Source: Caprella mutica (taxonomy: Eukaryota > Arthropoda > Malacostraca > Amphipoda > Caprellidae). Taken from it: a DNA stretch of 64,000 bases. This document shows positions 35,410 through 46,832 of this stretch, in pieces; the stretch's first letter is position 1; each line of letters begins with the position of its first letter. The position numbers and the translations under genes are program-made. The stretch spans positions 1 through 64,000 of the forward strand of contig CANNZV010001617.1 in assembly GCA_947561585.1 (NCBI GenBank), in the 5' to 3' direction. Below the pieces are notes generated by a model. It searched no databases. It saw only the letters and a program-made list of their open reading frames with translations, and was not told the origin of the DNA.

Positions 35410-35606
35410 CTTTAGAACTTTTCACTTTAAAAATACCTTGGGGCAGAGTCAGGTTAATCTAGCGCTATTTTTGTAATTACTAAATCAATTGCTAACAAAG
35501 CCAGTAAATTAGTCCGCTAGCCATCGTTAGCGAGAGGGGGAGGGGCGAATTGGTGGGCGGAGCACCTGTGGTTAATAAGGTCAAGTCGTGACGACTCTTT
35601 GAGCTG
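35410..35606 (+). promoter_or_regulatory. presumed vsx 5' leader/proximal promoter
   Basis: About 200 bases before exon 1 are markedly richer in G+C than the AT-rich DNA upstream, with a G-rich run (GAGAGGGGGAGGGGCG, near 35530), a GGGCGG box and a CACCTG E-box near 35560. No convincing TATA box or initiator is recognised. Assigned only from position and base composition. Confidence 0.3.
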
Positions 35607-35690
35607 ATGATGGTGAGTGGCGCTCACCACTGCCGAGGGTTTAGACTTCTATTCACTGATCAACATAACGCGTCCCGTGATGCTTCATAA
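35607..35690 (+). promoter_or_regulatory. upstream ORF overlapping the vsx start codon
   Basis: Two consecutive ATGs (35607, 35610) open a 27-codon frame that ends at TAA 35688-35690, overlapping the proposed vsx ATG (35680) in a different frame. If the transcript starts upstream, scanning ribosomes would meet these ATGs first, so the uORF could lower vsx translation. Seen in sequence; regulatory role is inference and depends on the unmapped transcription start. Confidence 0.35.
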
Positions 35691-36286
35691 TAATCTCCCG
35701 CTGCGGCACGCTATAGACAGCACTAACGGCGCATTGGGGCAGTACTGCGGAGGGGAAAATTTGAACGGCGTGGGGGGCCATACGGCGGGGATAACTAACG
35801 GAACTAACACCACGCCACCTCCCCGGTTTAACCCTGCTCTTGCATGCAAAGTGATTTCCCCCGGGGGATGTAGTGACAGTGGAAGGAGGAAGTTATCATA
35901 TAGTCCTGAACTAAGTGTGAGTGTTATATCGTCAATGGGGGGACTGTCATCTCCCCCAATCACTTCCACCAGTAACCCTTTAACTTCCACCACAATGATG
36001 CCTCCACAGCGCAATCCCTTCGCTATCCAGGATCTACTGGGCTTACCCCCACCCACTTCTACTTCCACCATCAATAGGAGCTCTTTCAACGGTCTGTACC
36101 AAAGAACCCCCCATCACCCACTCTTTGACCATTTCGGTGGAGGATCTCATCCCTTTGGGCCCTTTAACCCATTCGGTGGGGGACATGGGCCTCACCCCCA
36201 TTCTTCCATGCTTCTTAGTCCCCCCTACCGAAACACAGCCCCCCACATTTCACCCGGGGGAAGTGACTTCCACCACAACATTCACG
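35680..36286 (+). CDS. vsx: Vsx-class homeobox protein, first coding exon (octapeptide exon)
   Basis: First coding exon of a paired-like homeobox transcription factor of the Vsx (Chx10/Vsx1/Vsx2) class, a nuclear DNA-binding protein known mainly from retinal and neural development. The first in-frame ATG is at 35680 (G at -3); the frame is closed by TGA at 35614. The exon encodes 202 codons plus one base. Residues 114-122 read FAIQDLLGL, matching the octapeptide/eh1-like repressor motif near the N-terminus of Vsx proteins (FGIQEILGL in vertebrates). The rest is low-complexity Pro/Ser/Thr/Gly/His, including FGGG, HPFGPFNPFGGG and PHPHSS stretches, as expected of a disordered N-terminus. The exon ends CACG|GTAAGT (donor at 36287), phase 1, matching the start of exon 2. 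The reading frame and splice phases are seen; family assignment rests on octapeptide plus exon 3. The start codon is an inference; an upstream non-coding exon is possible. Confidence 0.88.
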
Positions 36287-36759
36287 GTAAGTTCAAGTTT
36301 AAGGCAATATATAAATTATATTTATAATAATATTTTATTTGAAAAAATATTTTATTAATTTTTTTTTCAATTTTAATAACTGCACAATAATATAATATCA
36401 GTATATAATTTAACTAACTGTTATCTTTAATTGATGGTGATATTCATAATAAATTTAACTGTACATTATTTTTCAATGCTCTGTTTAATTACTATTCATT
36501 ACTTCATATGGATAAAAGTGAACTTTATTAGAAAAATGTTTATTATATGTAATTGGAAGTATTTTTTTTTGGTTAATAAAAGAAATGATATCCAATATGG
36601 TTATATAGTTAGAATTATTTCTTTCAAAGTTTAGTGATGAATAATCTCTAACAAACCACAATGAGTCAGCAATAATTTAATTCATCCTTTGAAAAGTATG
36701 TCCATTAATTATATATGTATATATATACCTACATATTACATTATAATTATTCTAATATA

Positions 36760-37200
36760 AAATATGTGACTCATTGACTCTATATACAGTTACATGTGAC
36801 TCAGTGACTTTATATACAGTTATATGTGACTCAGTGACTCTATATACAGTTTCATGTGACTCAGTAACTCTATATACAGTTATATGTGACTCATTGACTC
36901 TATATACAGTTACATGTGACTCAGTGACTTTATATACAGTTATATGTGACTCAGTGACTCCATATACAGTTTCATGTGACTCAGTAACTCTATATACAGT
37001 TATAAGTGACTCATTGACTCTATATACAGTTACATGTGACTCAGTCACTCTATATACAGTTATATATGACTCAGTGATCGACTCTATATACAGTTACCTA
37101 GCTGTGACTCAGTGACTCTATATACAGTTACCTGTGACTCAGTGACTCTATATACAGTTACCTGTGACTCAGTGACTCTATATACAGTTACATATGACTC
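36760..37200. repeat. minisatellite, 30-bp unit
   Basis: About 14-15 copies of ATGTGACTCAGTGACTCTAT plus ATACAGTTAC in vsx intron 1, with a 120-bp four-unit higher-order period visible at 36770-37020. Confidence 0.95.
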
Positions 37201-37687
37201 AACTGAATTATGTTCTACGAGTCATAGATTATTTTATTCGTTTATTTATCACAAATTGAATAAATTTCCATGTTCAACATTTTTTTTATATATTTTTTTA
37301 CACATGTCCTTAATTTGCAAATAATTAATTATTACCTCTTATTATCATATTGTATATCATATTTAGTGATGAATTATATAGTGCATTGCTAAGTTATTAT
37401 ATTTAATATATGTATATGCTGTATTTGATATTTCACTGCTCTATAATTCATTTAATAAAAAGATAATATAATATGAATGCTATCGGTTAATTGGCAGTAT
37501 CGGTAACATAGTTTTCACCCCTAAATTATTATTTACATTAAAATAACCCGCATTATAAATTGATATATTATATTTCGTGGTGAGTGATACATAAATAAAT
37601 GTGTAAATAAATAGCTTTTTCTATTTTTCATAATGGGATATAATATTTATTCATATTGTATAATCTCATATAATATAATACGCTAGA
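37201..37687. other. unique AT-rich intron DNA before the Helitron
   Basis: Nothing recognised. The stretch 36290-36759 before the 30-bp array is likewise featureless. Confidence 0.45.
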
Positions 37688-38793
37688 TCTGTCTGTATGT
37701 ATGTATGTATGTGTGTTACTTGGAGCAATATTACTCACAAACGGTTAGACCTAGAGAGATGAAAATTTACAACTTTTTAGAAAGTCGTGTCGAATTTAAC
37801 CTGTTAAAAGGATTTTTCGAAATTCATACGGGCTTTCGAATTATTAACACTTGATTTATAATGGGATACATATAGGAATTAATTCGACATACTTTCCAGG
37901 ATATTTTCAGAGACTATCCAACAGAATAGGCTGAAATTTTCTGGAAACCTCCGGCCTATGGTCCTACAGAACGCTATTGATTTGTTTTACGAAATTCGAA
38001 CGGGTTTTTGAATTATTCAAATTTTAATTTATAATGGAATACATAGGGATTTAATTCAAATCGGCAAATACATGGTCACATACGGAATAAATGAAAAAAT
38101 AAAATTTACCTTAATCGAATCAAAAAAATATCTACAATATGTAAAAATGGTCTACAAAAATAACTGCGTTAACCGTTTTTCGAAATTCGAATTATATTTC
38201 AAGATATGACGAAAATTAGAAAATGAAAAATAAAATTCTACGCTGGTTATCATTTTTCCTCACGAAAATAAATGACATATTTTGCACGATTGAAAATATA
38301 ATAATTAATTTTAATATTGATATTGACGGGTTGGAATATGAATAAATATTCAAAATAAATTATATTTAGAATATATATAATCAATTAGTAACGAATTTTA
38401 GTTATTTTACATAATTATATTAATTTGTTTAATAAATTGAATATCAGCTGCTAGCTAGGTATATATGTAAATTTTATTTCTTCTATTTCAAGCATCGAAC
38501 TGATCGATGTAGCTAATTGTTTTTATTTTTCATAATGTGATTATTTGAATAATATTTGTAATATGTAGTTCTTTATACAGCTATCTTATATAATAATGTA
38601 TTATCTACACGACAGTATTCTACACAAATTGATGACGTCACGGGTCTGTAAATTACTCTTTGCTGGTACCTAATTCTTATGAAATGAAATGGAAAACGGG
38701 ATGTGTATAAACAAACACAATAAGTAATGAACTTAAATATTATTTATAGTAGTATATGCACGTAACCGTGCAATTTGCACGGGTACCCACTAG
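37688..38793 (+). mobile_element. non-autonomous Helitron
   Basis: A 1106-bp element with both Helitron hallmarks. The 5' end is TCTGTCTGTATG, preceded by A. The 3' end is CTAG followed by T (A/T host dinucleotide split), and a subterminal hairpin CCGTGCA-ATT-TGCACGG (38766-38782) sits 7 bases before CTAG. The TGTATG run at 37691-37715 is typical of animal families. There are no terminal inverted repeats and no Rep/helicase coding. It has an internal duplication: 37818-37885 resembles 37985-38060 (CGAAATTC...GGG...TTCGAATTATT...TATAATGG). Lies in vsx intron 1. Confidence 0.72.
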
Positions 38794-39479
38794 TTATATA
38801 TGATTAATTAGCTTCAAATAATTATCAATTAAAAGATATAACGAAATGTTATATATTTAACTTTTAATATTACTTATACATGTTAGCATAGCTAGCGTCA
38901 CAGTACTCGGACAGTGGGGGCTATACAGGAATTATATATCACTATATTAAACAATGGTAGGTCAATGATATATTATTTTACAGGTTAGATTAGGTCATGA
39001 ACTTTGTTTACAAAAATTATACATAAAAACTGCATTTAATTAACAACTAAATTCTCTAAACTATACACCATACAAGCTCTTACTCACACTGTAGGTAAAT
39101 TAAACTATAGACAGTCGATACTTTAAAATAATGTATCTTTAGGATGTATTTCAACTTTAGTATATCACAATTTGAGAAATAACGTATAATTTAATAATGA
39201 TAATGAGCATTTCATTTAATAGAGCATTAATGATTATAACTCAGAGAACATATATTATTTATTTCATAATTTCGATTACTATTTGATGTTATGTTCTTTA
39301 GTAGTTTCTCATTCTATTTACTATTAGTTGTATTACTCTCTGTAATATGTTCTCTGTTGAAATAACACCAAATTATTATCTCTAAAATAGAGTTAATTTT
39401 GTGATAATATTCATTACTAGTCAATTAATTTGCACTGCAATTTTAAACTAGTCATCAGTATAGTAAATAAAACTATAAA
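38794..39479. other. unique AT-rich intron DNA
   Basis: Contains GTCACAGTACTCGGACAGT at about 38897, a motif that recurs near 43667 and 62168. Confidence 0.4.
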
Positions 39480-40262
39480 ATGATACTATATATTTTAATA
39501 TCATTAAATTGCTATAGGATATAGTTTAATAAAGTGATATAAAATACTATAATTTAATATAGTAATATCATATACTATAGTTTAATATATTAATATCATA
39601 TACTATAGTTTAATAAAGTGATATCATATACTATAGTTTAATATAGTGATATCATATACTATAGTTTAATATAGTGATATCATATATATACTATAGTTTA
39701 ATATAGTAATATCATATACTATATTTTAATATAGTAATATCATATACTATAGTTTAATATAGTAATATCATATACTATAGTTTAATATAGTGATATAAAA
39801 TACTATAGTTTACTATAGTAATATCATATACTATAGTTTACTATAATAATATCATATACTATAGTTTAATATAGTGATATAAAATACTATAGTTTAATAT
39901 AGTGATATAAAATACTATAGTTTACTATAGTAATATCATATACTATAGTTTAATATAGTAATATCATATACTATAGTTTAATTTAGTTATATCATATACT
40001 ATAGTTTACTATAGTAATATCATATACTATAGTTTAATATAGTGATATAAAATACTATAGAGTTTAATATAGTGATATAAAATACTATAGAGTTTAATAT
40101 AGTGATATAAAATACTATAGTTTAAGATAGTGATATAAAATACTATAGTTTAATATAGTGATATAAAATACTATAGTTTAATATAGTGATATAAAATACT
40201 ATAGTTTAATATAGTGATATAAAATACTATAGTTTATTATAGTGATATAAAATATACTTTAG
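39480..40262. repeat. AT-rich minisatellite, 28-bp unit
   Basis: About 28 copies of ATACTATAGTTTAATATAGT plus AATATCAT; GATATAAA replaces AATATCAT towards the right. The unit contains ACTATAGT palindromes. Confidence 0.95.
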
Positions 40263-40379
40263 TCTAATTATGAGTTTTACTATTTTTCTCTTTGGTTCTT
40301 TTTTGACACATTTCTTCTCTATTTTTATCTCTATGGACATACACAGAGTTGTTAATTCCCTCTTTATCGCCTCAATTAA

Positions 40380-40450
40380 TCCTCTACTTCCCCCATGTAA
40401 TCCCCCCTCTCCCCCCCCCTTACAACCCCCCCCCCCTTCACCATTGTCAC
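40380..40450. repeat. C-rich tract
   Basis: Several runs of 6-9 C separated by T/A; complement is G-rich and could form a G-quadruplex. Confidence 0.6.
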
Positions 40451-40929
40451 CCATAAAATATCGATGTTGAGTTGCCAGTTAGTCTTTTACCCATGTCCTT
40501 TAGAGCAATAACTCCCATGGAGCATCTTAGTTATTCTATTTCGCCTTGAAATACTTTAATAAAATGTAAGAGGTATAATTAAAAGAGTGGCAACAGCTGA
40601 TTTCATTGGTTACTTTTCTTAGTTAATTGAATCCCACCTTCAATATAAAGAAAAATAAATTTAACGTAGGTAATTTTAATTAAGAAATCTACACAAAATG
40701 TAAAGTTAATATTTATTTATTTTAACAATTAATACAAATACATAAATATTTGTGACTTATAAAGTTGTATTTGTTTTAATTATATATAATTGCACACTCT
40801 AAGATAGTTATAGTTTAATCTAGTAACTATAGTTCCTATTTTATATTGCTATACAGTAAATAAAACAACCTCTAAACTATCAAATATTTTAGGTTTAGCA
40901 AAATTTATCGCACATAACATTTGATGGTG
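40451..40929. other. unique AT-rich intron DNA
   Basis: Nothing recognised; 41321-41721 is similar. Confidence 0.45.
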
Positions 40930-41320
40930 TAATTACTATACATGTAATACCTATAATAACATGCAAATAACATTTTTATGATGTATTTCATACATGTAAT
41001 ACCTATAATAACATGCAAATAACATTTTTATGATGTATTTCATACATGTAATACCTATAATAACATGCAAATAACATTTTTATGATGTATTTCATACATG
41101 TAATACCTATAATAACATGCAAATAACATTTTTATGATGTATTTCATACATGTAATACCTATAATAACATGCAAATAACATTTTTATGATATATTTCATA
41201 CATGTGATATCTATAATAACATGCAAATAACATTTTTATGATGTATTTCATACATGTAATACCTATAATAAGATGCAAATAACATTTTTATGATGTATTT
41301 CATACATGTGATATCTATAT
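40930..41320. repeat. minisatellite, 52-bp unit
   Basis: About 7.5 copies starting TTTCATACATGTAATACCTA; contains ATGCAAAT in each copy (octamer-like). Confidence 0.95.
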
Positions 41321-41721
41321 AGTATATAGCTAAACTCTCCCTATTTTTAATGTAACAAATGCATCTCAAAAATTACTTATTCAAGATAAAATTTCTCCAA
41401 ACTGACTTTACAAAGCAACAACAACCTACTAACATTTCAAAGAAAATACCTTCTCGGAAAACTATTAAAGAACAATAATAGAAAAAGTTTCATTTATGAT
41501 TACTGAATGTGTAGCGTATTTAATAAAAGCGAATAACATCATAACATTTGTAATTTTGACATGAGACAGGTCATTAAACAATCATGAAATGTGCAGTACA
41601 TCAAACTAGCGAATACAACAAACTACATTACGACCATTTATGTTTAGAGTCTCACAATAATCTCCATTTATTCTGAGACCTATAAAATTACCATATATTA
41701 AATATTCATGATAATTTAAGG

Positions 41722-41848
41722 GAATGGCGCACATGTGCGTCACAGTGAGGCAATGGCGCACATGTGCGTCACAGTGAGGCAATGGCGCACATGTGCGTCA
41801 CAGTGATGCAATGGCGCACATGTGCGTCACAGTGAGGCAATGGCGCAC
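41722..41848. repeat. 29-bp repeat with CGCACATGTGCG palindrome
   Basis: Just over four copies of AATGGCGCACATGTGCGTCA plus CAGTGAGGC. Confidence 0.93.
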
Positions 41849-41934
41849 TCATTTCACCGTCAGTTGCGTCACTCTCAGTTTCCCCTTCTAATGATTGACA
41901 GTCAGCATTGTCCTGATGGTAGGGAAAACAGACT

Positions 41935-42350
41935 ACACAGTCTACACAGACTACACAGCACTACACACAGCGCTAAACAGACTACACATCACTATACACA
42001 TCACTACACAGCACTACTCAGCACGACACACAACACTACACATCATTGTACACAACTACACAGCACTATAAACAGCACTACACAGACTACACACAGTGCT
42101 ACACATCAAATACACAACTACACATCACTATACACAACTACACATCACTATACACAACTACACATCACTATACACAACTACACATCACTATACACAACTA
42201 CACATCACTATACACAACTACACATCTCTATACACAACTACACATCACTATACACAACTACACATCACTATACACAACTACACATCACTATGCAAAACTA
42301 CACATCACTATACACAACTACACATCACTATGCAAAACTACACAGAGTAC
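41935..42350. repeat. minisatellite, 20-bp unit
   Basis: Regular copies of TACACAACTACACATCACTA from about 42100 to 42350, preceded by degenerate ACTACACA-type copies from 41935. Confidence 0.94.
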
Positions 42351-43023
42351 ACAAAAACTCTACCTTATTTTTTAAATGTTTCTTATTTTCTTTCTATTTC
42401 TCAACTTGTACCATTTTTATAAACTTTTTCATTAATATCATTCCCCTTTCCTCCACTCTTTACTCTATTGTAGTACAAGGTAAAGCTCGTACTACGGACA
42501 GTATATGTACCGGAACAGTGGCCGCTATGCCGATCAATGGACGCTATATATATATGCGCGACAGAGAATTTACTTCAGTTGTGTATTTAAACGTTGTAAG
42601 TTTTCTTTAACAGCATTTCAAAGAAACCTTAATTAAGGTAAACAATCTCAGATTATTAATAAGGAATTTTAATGAAAATCTTACAATATCTATACAATTT
42701 ACTTATATAAATGTACGAAATAATAAGGTGGGTATAACTGTCGCTTGAAGTACTATAAAATATGATAAAAAAAGGTGTTATTTTTCAACTTCACTTACAT
42801 AGATATCTATGTACCTACATGCAAACTAATATACATAGCATAATTAACAATCGTATATTAAACTGAACACAATATAAAAATAAATTATTTCATTTCCTGA
42901 TTCTTATTATTTTGTATGGTATATATAAATAAAGTATATAAAACAATGTGATATAGAGTAGTTACAACTGTTTTTAATTTCTATAGAGCTTTTCTAAGAA
43001 CCATACATTGAGTGTTGACTGTA
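42351..43023. other. unique AT-rich intron DNA
   Basis: Nothing recognised. 43114-43539 is also unique; it has a short TCCGGTAGAACGGAC palindrome at about 43154. Confidence 0.4.
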
Positions 43024-43113
43024 CATTGCAATGTATAAAAATATTGCAATGTATAAAATATTGCAATGTATAAAATATTGCAATGTATAAAATATTGCAA
43101 TGTATAAAATATT
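43024..43113. repeat. 17-bp repeat
   Basis: Five copies of ATTGCAATGTATAAAAT. Confidence 0.92.
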
Positions 43114-43539
43114 TGTATTTATAATTTAAAGAGGTCGTTGTAGCGAGCTGCATGTCCGGTAGAACGGACAATTTTCGTCCTTTGTATGTCCGTTCAAAGA
43201 TTGTCAGCTGTTCGAGATTTACCTGTAGTACTCCCTCCATTAGGCAATTGATAGCTAGAGTGTATAAATAAATAAATTAACTCTACAAACTTAATAGTTA
43301 ACTATTTGCTTTTCTTTACTGCTCTAATTTTCTATAAAGCTAATAACTGCAGTTCCAGTGCCATCAGTAGCCACTTTTGCCAGTCTCTCACATGGTAATT
43401 CACAGCGTACATCGATTGTACCATCGACCCCCTCCTTCCCACAGACCCCCTCCTGCCCACCATAATCATAGAAGACCCCTCATTGGCCAGAATGCCCCCA
43501 TTAGATAATCCATAGAGTGCGGATTAGACAGCTACCTGC

Positions 43540-43665
43540 TCTAATAACCAGTAGTTAGCACACCGCCCTAATCTAGCCCATTATAACTCAGGGTATCGAA
43601 CCCCTAACTTCCTTGTCGCTAGTTACTGTAACTCATTGGAGTTAGGGCAGCTTGTTAGTGATGGG
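43540..43665 (-). repeat. small palindromic element with tRNA B-box-like sequence
   Basis: On the minus strand GGGGTTCGATACCC (43591-43604) fits the RNA polymerase III B box GGTTCGANNCC exactly. The surrounding DNA is palindromic (TAGCACACCGCCCTAA at 43556 against TTAGGGCAGCTTGTTAG at 43645). No A box at normal spacing and no cloverleaf could be drawn, so it is not called a tRNA gene. A tRNA-derived SINE fragment is possible. Confidence 0.25.
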
Positions 43666-44409
43666 ACACACGCAGTACTCGGGAAGTGGATATAGATACA
43701 TATCAATTTAATTCTCATTTTTAGTGGGAAAAAATGGTTTATGAAAAGATGGATAAAGATTTATTAATTAATGAAGGACCAATTGGATCATTTTTTATAT
43801 CAACAGTCAGTTTGCTAGTACTGTGAGTGTCTCAATGTGTGATATTTAATACATTATCAAATGAGTTAGTAAGATATCTTTACTTTAATTATTAAAGTAA
43901 ACATTAGATTAGAAATAGAAATAACTACAAATTATTACCACATATTCTAATTAGTTATATAATAATATATATTGCAATTAATGCAAAATATGCATTAGCA
44001 AATTAAATGTAAACTAACAATGAAATAAATAAAGCAAATATAAAGAGTGTGAATTTAATGTAAATAAATATATATCTTAAGGAGAAATAACTCACTAATT
44101 TCAATTGATATGCTTCTTACTTCACTCTCTGTACTAAATAATAATAATGTCTTGATCATATTCAATGGAAATATTGTGTATTTTCTTACAAAATAAATTA
44201 CTACATATAAGAAGTACATTACAGCATATACAGGGTGGACGCTTAGAGGCATCCATTTCAAAATCACCGTATAATAACTATCTACTCACTTGACAGTTTC
44301 AATTTTATGAAGATTTAATCACTAGTGAATGGCTCTGTAAAGGCAGTGATGATTTGTTTCTCGTAACTAGAAGTGTATTGCTACCAACTGTCAACACTAG
44401 GGCCAAACC
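43666..44409. other. unique AT-rich intron DNA
   Basis: Nothing recognised beyond the recurring GCAGTACTCGGGAAGTGG motif at 43670. Confidence 0.4.
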
Positions 44410-44508
44410 TAGTTAATTATACTATAATATAATGCTACTAAATTATAGTAAGATATAACGCTACTAAATTATAGTAAGATATAACGCTACTATATATAGT
44501 AAGGTATA
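44410..44508. repeat. 26-bp repeat
   Basis: About 3.5 copies of CTACTAAATTATAGTAAGAT plus ATAACG. Confidence 0.85.
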
Positions 44509-44704
44509 ATTTGCTCTCTCCATTGCTGTTCGTTTCAATTACCTCTGTTATAGGTATGCATAGTTATGCCATCTTAAAATGTGTACTTCTCAGCACTGCT
44601 TAGCAATATGCCTTATAATATAATTAACACCTTCATTACATTAAGACTCACTAACTGCCATAGCCACTGACAGACTGTGGGGTGTGTTTGACGTGGGAAA
44701 ATTT

Positions 44705-44835
44705 AGACCCCCCCCCCCAGGGTGCCTTGCCCCCCGCTGTGTCTATTATCCCCACCTTAGCCATTCTAATCAAGCAATCTGCAGCTTAATTGATGGGGGG
44801 GGGGGTGCTACTTCCACCATATGGGGGGGGGGGTG
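44705..44835. repeat. homopolymeric C and G runs
   Basis: A 12-C run (44710), CCCCCC (44731) and two G runs of about 10 (44797, 44825) within 130 bases; potential hairpin or quadruplex DNA. Confidence 0.7.
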
Positions 44836-45521
44836 TAGTCTGATGTCATGTGGAGATAAATAGTCAGAGAGGGATGAGTTCTGAGTTATCGAACGGTGCT
44901 ACATTTTCGATTATGTAAGAAAAGACTAAATAATTCAACATTTTTTAACTCGTTATTTTGCTAATAAAGTTGTTATTATAATATATGATCGATGATATGA
45001 AATTATTCAATTACTCGGAACTTACACTACAGTAATTTCTCGACTAGTCTCAGTAATAACTATTCACATTCGTTAATCTTTCACTAATGAATATGCATAC
45101 TATTTATTCTATTTTAGAATTTAGGTAATTTTTCTACAATGACATTTAGACTTGTACAGTGTACACTATAGTGGAGAAAATAATTGAAATGAATGATTCA
45201 ATGGTAATGGAGAAATAATGAATATTTCATCAATTTATTCATGCATTCATTGATTTATATATTTTCTCTCATATATATGCTTATATGCAAACACATTTAT
45301 CATAATGTGAAATGAATTAAAATATTCCATATAATAATGACTTCCTTTAAAATTTCACCGCTTATATTTCCATGCAATAAATACATTAAAAAGAGACATG
45401 ACAAATTAAGTACATCCAAATATTTATTTTCAGCGGTCGAACTGTCAATAAAAAAATAGCACTTAAATAACTCACTGAATACAATGATATATTATTTAAG
45501 TTTCTCTTTTCTTGCATCCAG
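44836..45521. other. unique AT-rich intron DNA before exon 2
   Basis: Nothing recognised up to the acceptor at 45520-45521. Confidence 0.45.
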
Positions 45522-45609
45522 GTTACTCTGGAGACATGGATGCAAAGAACAGTGACGTCACTACAGCACAGGGACTGACCAGAAAGAAGAAGAAGAAAAG
45601 AAGACACAG
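45522..45609 (+). CDS. vsx: Vsx-class homeobox protein, exon 2 (basic pre-homeodomain exon)
   Basis: An 88-base exon between acceptor TTGCATCCAG and donor CACAG|GTGAG. Two bases complete the glycine codon split from exon 1, then 28 codons follow, then two bases (AG) begin the next codon. The peptide runs from YSGDMDAKNSDVTT through GLTRKKKKKRRH, that is, an acidic/polar linker followed by a lysine/arginine run. In Vsx proteins a similar linker and KKRKKRRH-like run immediately precede the homeodomain and act as nuclear localisation signal and N-terminal arm, which fits the exon's place. Phases 1-in and 2-out agree with exons 1 and 3. The codons for SDVT contain the palindrome AGTGACGTCACT. 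A minus-strand frame over the same DNA is a shadow of this exon. High confidence because both splice sites, phase and the basic motif agree. Confidence 0.88.
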
Positions 45610-45689
45610 GTGAGAAACAGAAGCAGTTACATCCCATTATTACTCAATAAGAGATGTCTCTCAGAGTAACTATTAGCCTCTCCTGTGGG

Positions 45690-46130
45690 CTCATTTCGTT
45701 ATTTCAATAAATGACCAAGTAAGCTGCTTTCCTTTGTCGAAATCTGCTGCATGCAGTTTTTGAACAATTTGGATCTTTTTCGACTGTAAGTCCATTTTGA
45801 TAATTTTCTGATCATAACTGTAGCTAGTCTCCACTTTTTGTGCAATTGGTCTAACTGATGAATTCGGAGTGATTTCAACAGTACAAGATCTGTGTGTACT
45901 GTTCTTAGTCTTCCAGTTGGCTTTCGAGGTGAAATGTTACTTGTTGTTTGGAAGTTTTTGACACACCGCTTAATAACTTTCAGAGAAGAACATTAGCTGT
46001 TGAACCTGATGTTGAATGCATATTGAGCTGCAGTGACACTATCTGAGAGAAGAAACTGCTGTACTGCGAAGATAATTTGTAGCGTCGAATAACCAGCTAC
46101 GCTGATATACGGTTTGAATTTACTCTTCTC
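45690..46130 (-). pseudogene. mariner-like transposase N-terminal fragment
   Basis: In intron 2, antisense to vsx. Conceptual translation on the minus strand, with several frame shifts, gives an HTH-type region: ISPRKPTGRLRTVHT (the sGRPrtvrT block of mariner/IS630 transposases), EITPNSSVRPIAQKVETSYS (tpnsSvRriAqev block) and KIQIVQKLHAADFDKGKQL (the PYKiQlvQkL...D block). The DDE domain is not present downstream. Only the DNA-binding half survives, broken by stops. Assignment is from motif order; family within Tc1/mariner uncertain. Confidence 0.55.
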
Positions 46131-46184
46131 ATCGTGCATTCGAACCAAGTTGTACAATAGATAGGATTGTATTATCTTAACATT

Positions 46185-46650
46185 CTTTTCTATTCTTTAT
46201 TCAGGAAAAACAAATTAACATGAACATGCAATGCATAAAATTAAATTTCTAAATAAGGGCCCGAATAAACCAAAGCTTCTAGAAGATCTAACTAAGATTA
46301 AAAAAATTCCTATAAGACCTAATAAATAGAATTAGTGGGGAAAAATATGGACTTGAACAAGGATTTTTTTGAGCCTGTACTTAAATTTATCAAGAGATGA
46401 GTGTCGTTTACAATCAGGATGCAGATCATTCAAAATTTCAAGCCGCCATATTCTATTGAATGTGATTATTGATTTTGAAAATAGAGGTAAAATTATATTA
46501 TTGCTATTAAGAGTGGAATATTGAGAAGAAACAGAGTGAGACCGCATTACAGTTAGAAGATCAAGATAACTTTTTTCCTCTTGTTGTTGAATAGTCACAT
46601 TGACTATATTCCTGTACAAAAACTGCCCCTTTTCTATGCTCACCCTAGCC
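46185..46650 (-). pseudogene. LINE 3' end: reverse-transcriptase C-terminal tail
   Basis: Minus-strand frame 46643-46332 (103 codons) ends SLDKFKYRLKKILVQVHIF, preceded by ITFNRIWRLEILNDL. This matches the closing block of Jockey/RTE-type LINE proteins (RxWNxLPxxL...SLxxFKxxLKxxL), with WN..LP degraded. MRSHSVSSQYSTLNSNN upstream matches the variable stretch before it. Below 46332 about 150 bases resemble a 3' UTR containing a TGAATAAAGAATAG signal (complement of 46185-46205). Confidence 0.5.
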
Positions 46651-46832
46651 TCTTCTGTCTCTCTCTCTCTCCAGTGTAACTATAAGCCTCTTCCCACAGC
46701 TTATGCTCATTTAAGCTCCCTTTCCCTTCACCCCCCATCCCCCATATTTCCACTCCAATACCCCCCCCCCCTGTAGACATTTATTGCTTGCATTCACACT
46801 AGTAAATAAACATGAGAAACGGGTAAATTAGT

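Larger units (their letters stand above)
36287..45521 (+). other. vsx intron 1
   Basis: A 9.2 kb phase-1 intron, GTAAGT...CATCCAG. Contents are listed separately: 30-bp array, Helitron, 28-, 52-, 29-, 20-, 17- and 26-bp arrays, a tRNA-promoter-like palindrome, and AT-rich unique DNA. Boundaries follow from matching splice phases. Confidence 0.85.

Noticed and set aside
35617..36327. Longer vsx exon starting with GTG at 35617 and reading through to 36327
   Set aside because: Animal genes rarely start with GTG, and the donor GTAAGT at 36287 fits exon 2 phase, so the reading beyond it is intronic.
42480..42600. GGACAGTATATGTACCGG region as a further copy of the GTACTCGG motif
   Set aside because: Only loosely similar; not enough shared positions.
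43540..43665. Functional tRNA gene
   Set aside because: B box present but no A box at the right distance and no cloverleaf with paired acceptor stem.
45386..45637. 83-codon minus ORF over vsx exon 2
   Set aside because: Antisense shadow of the exon.
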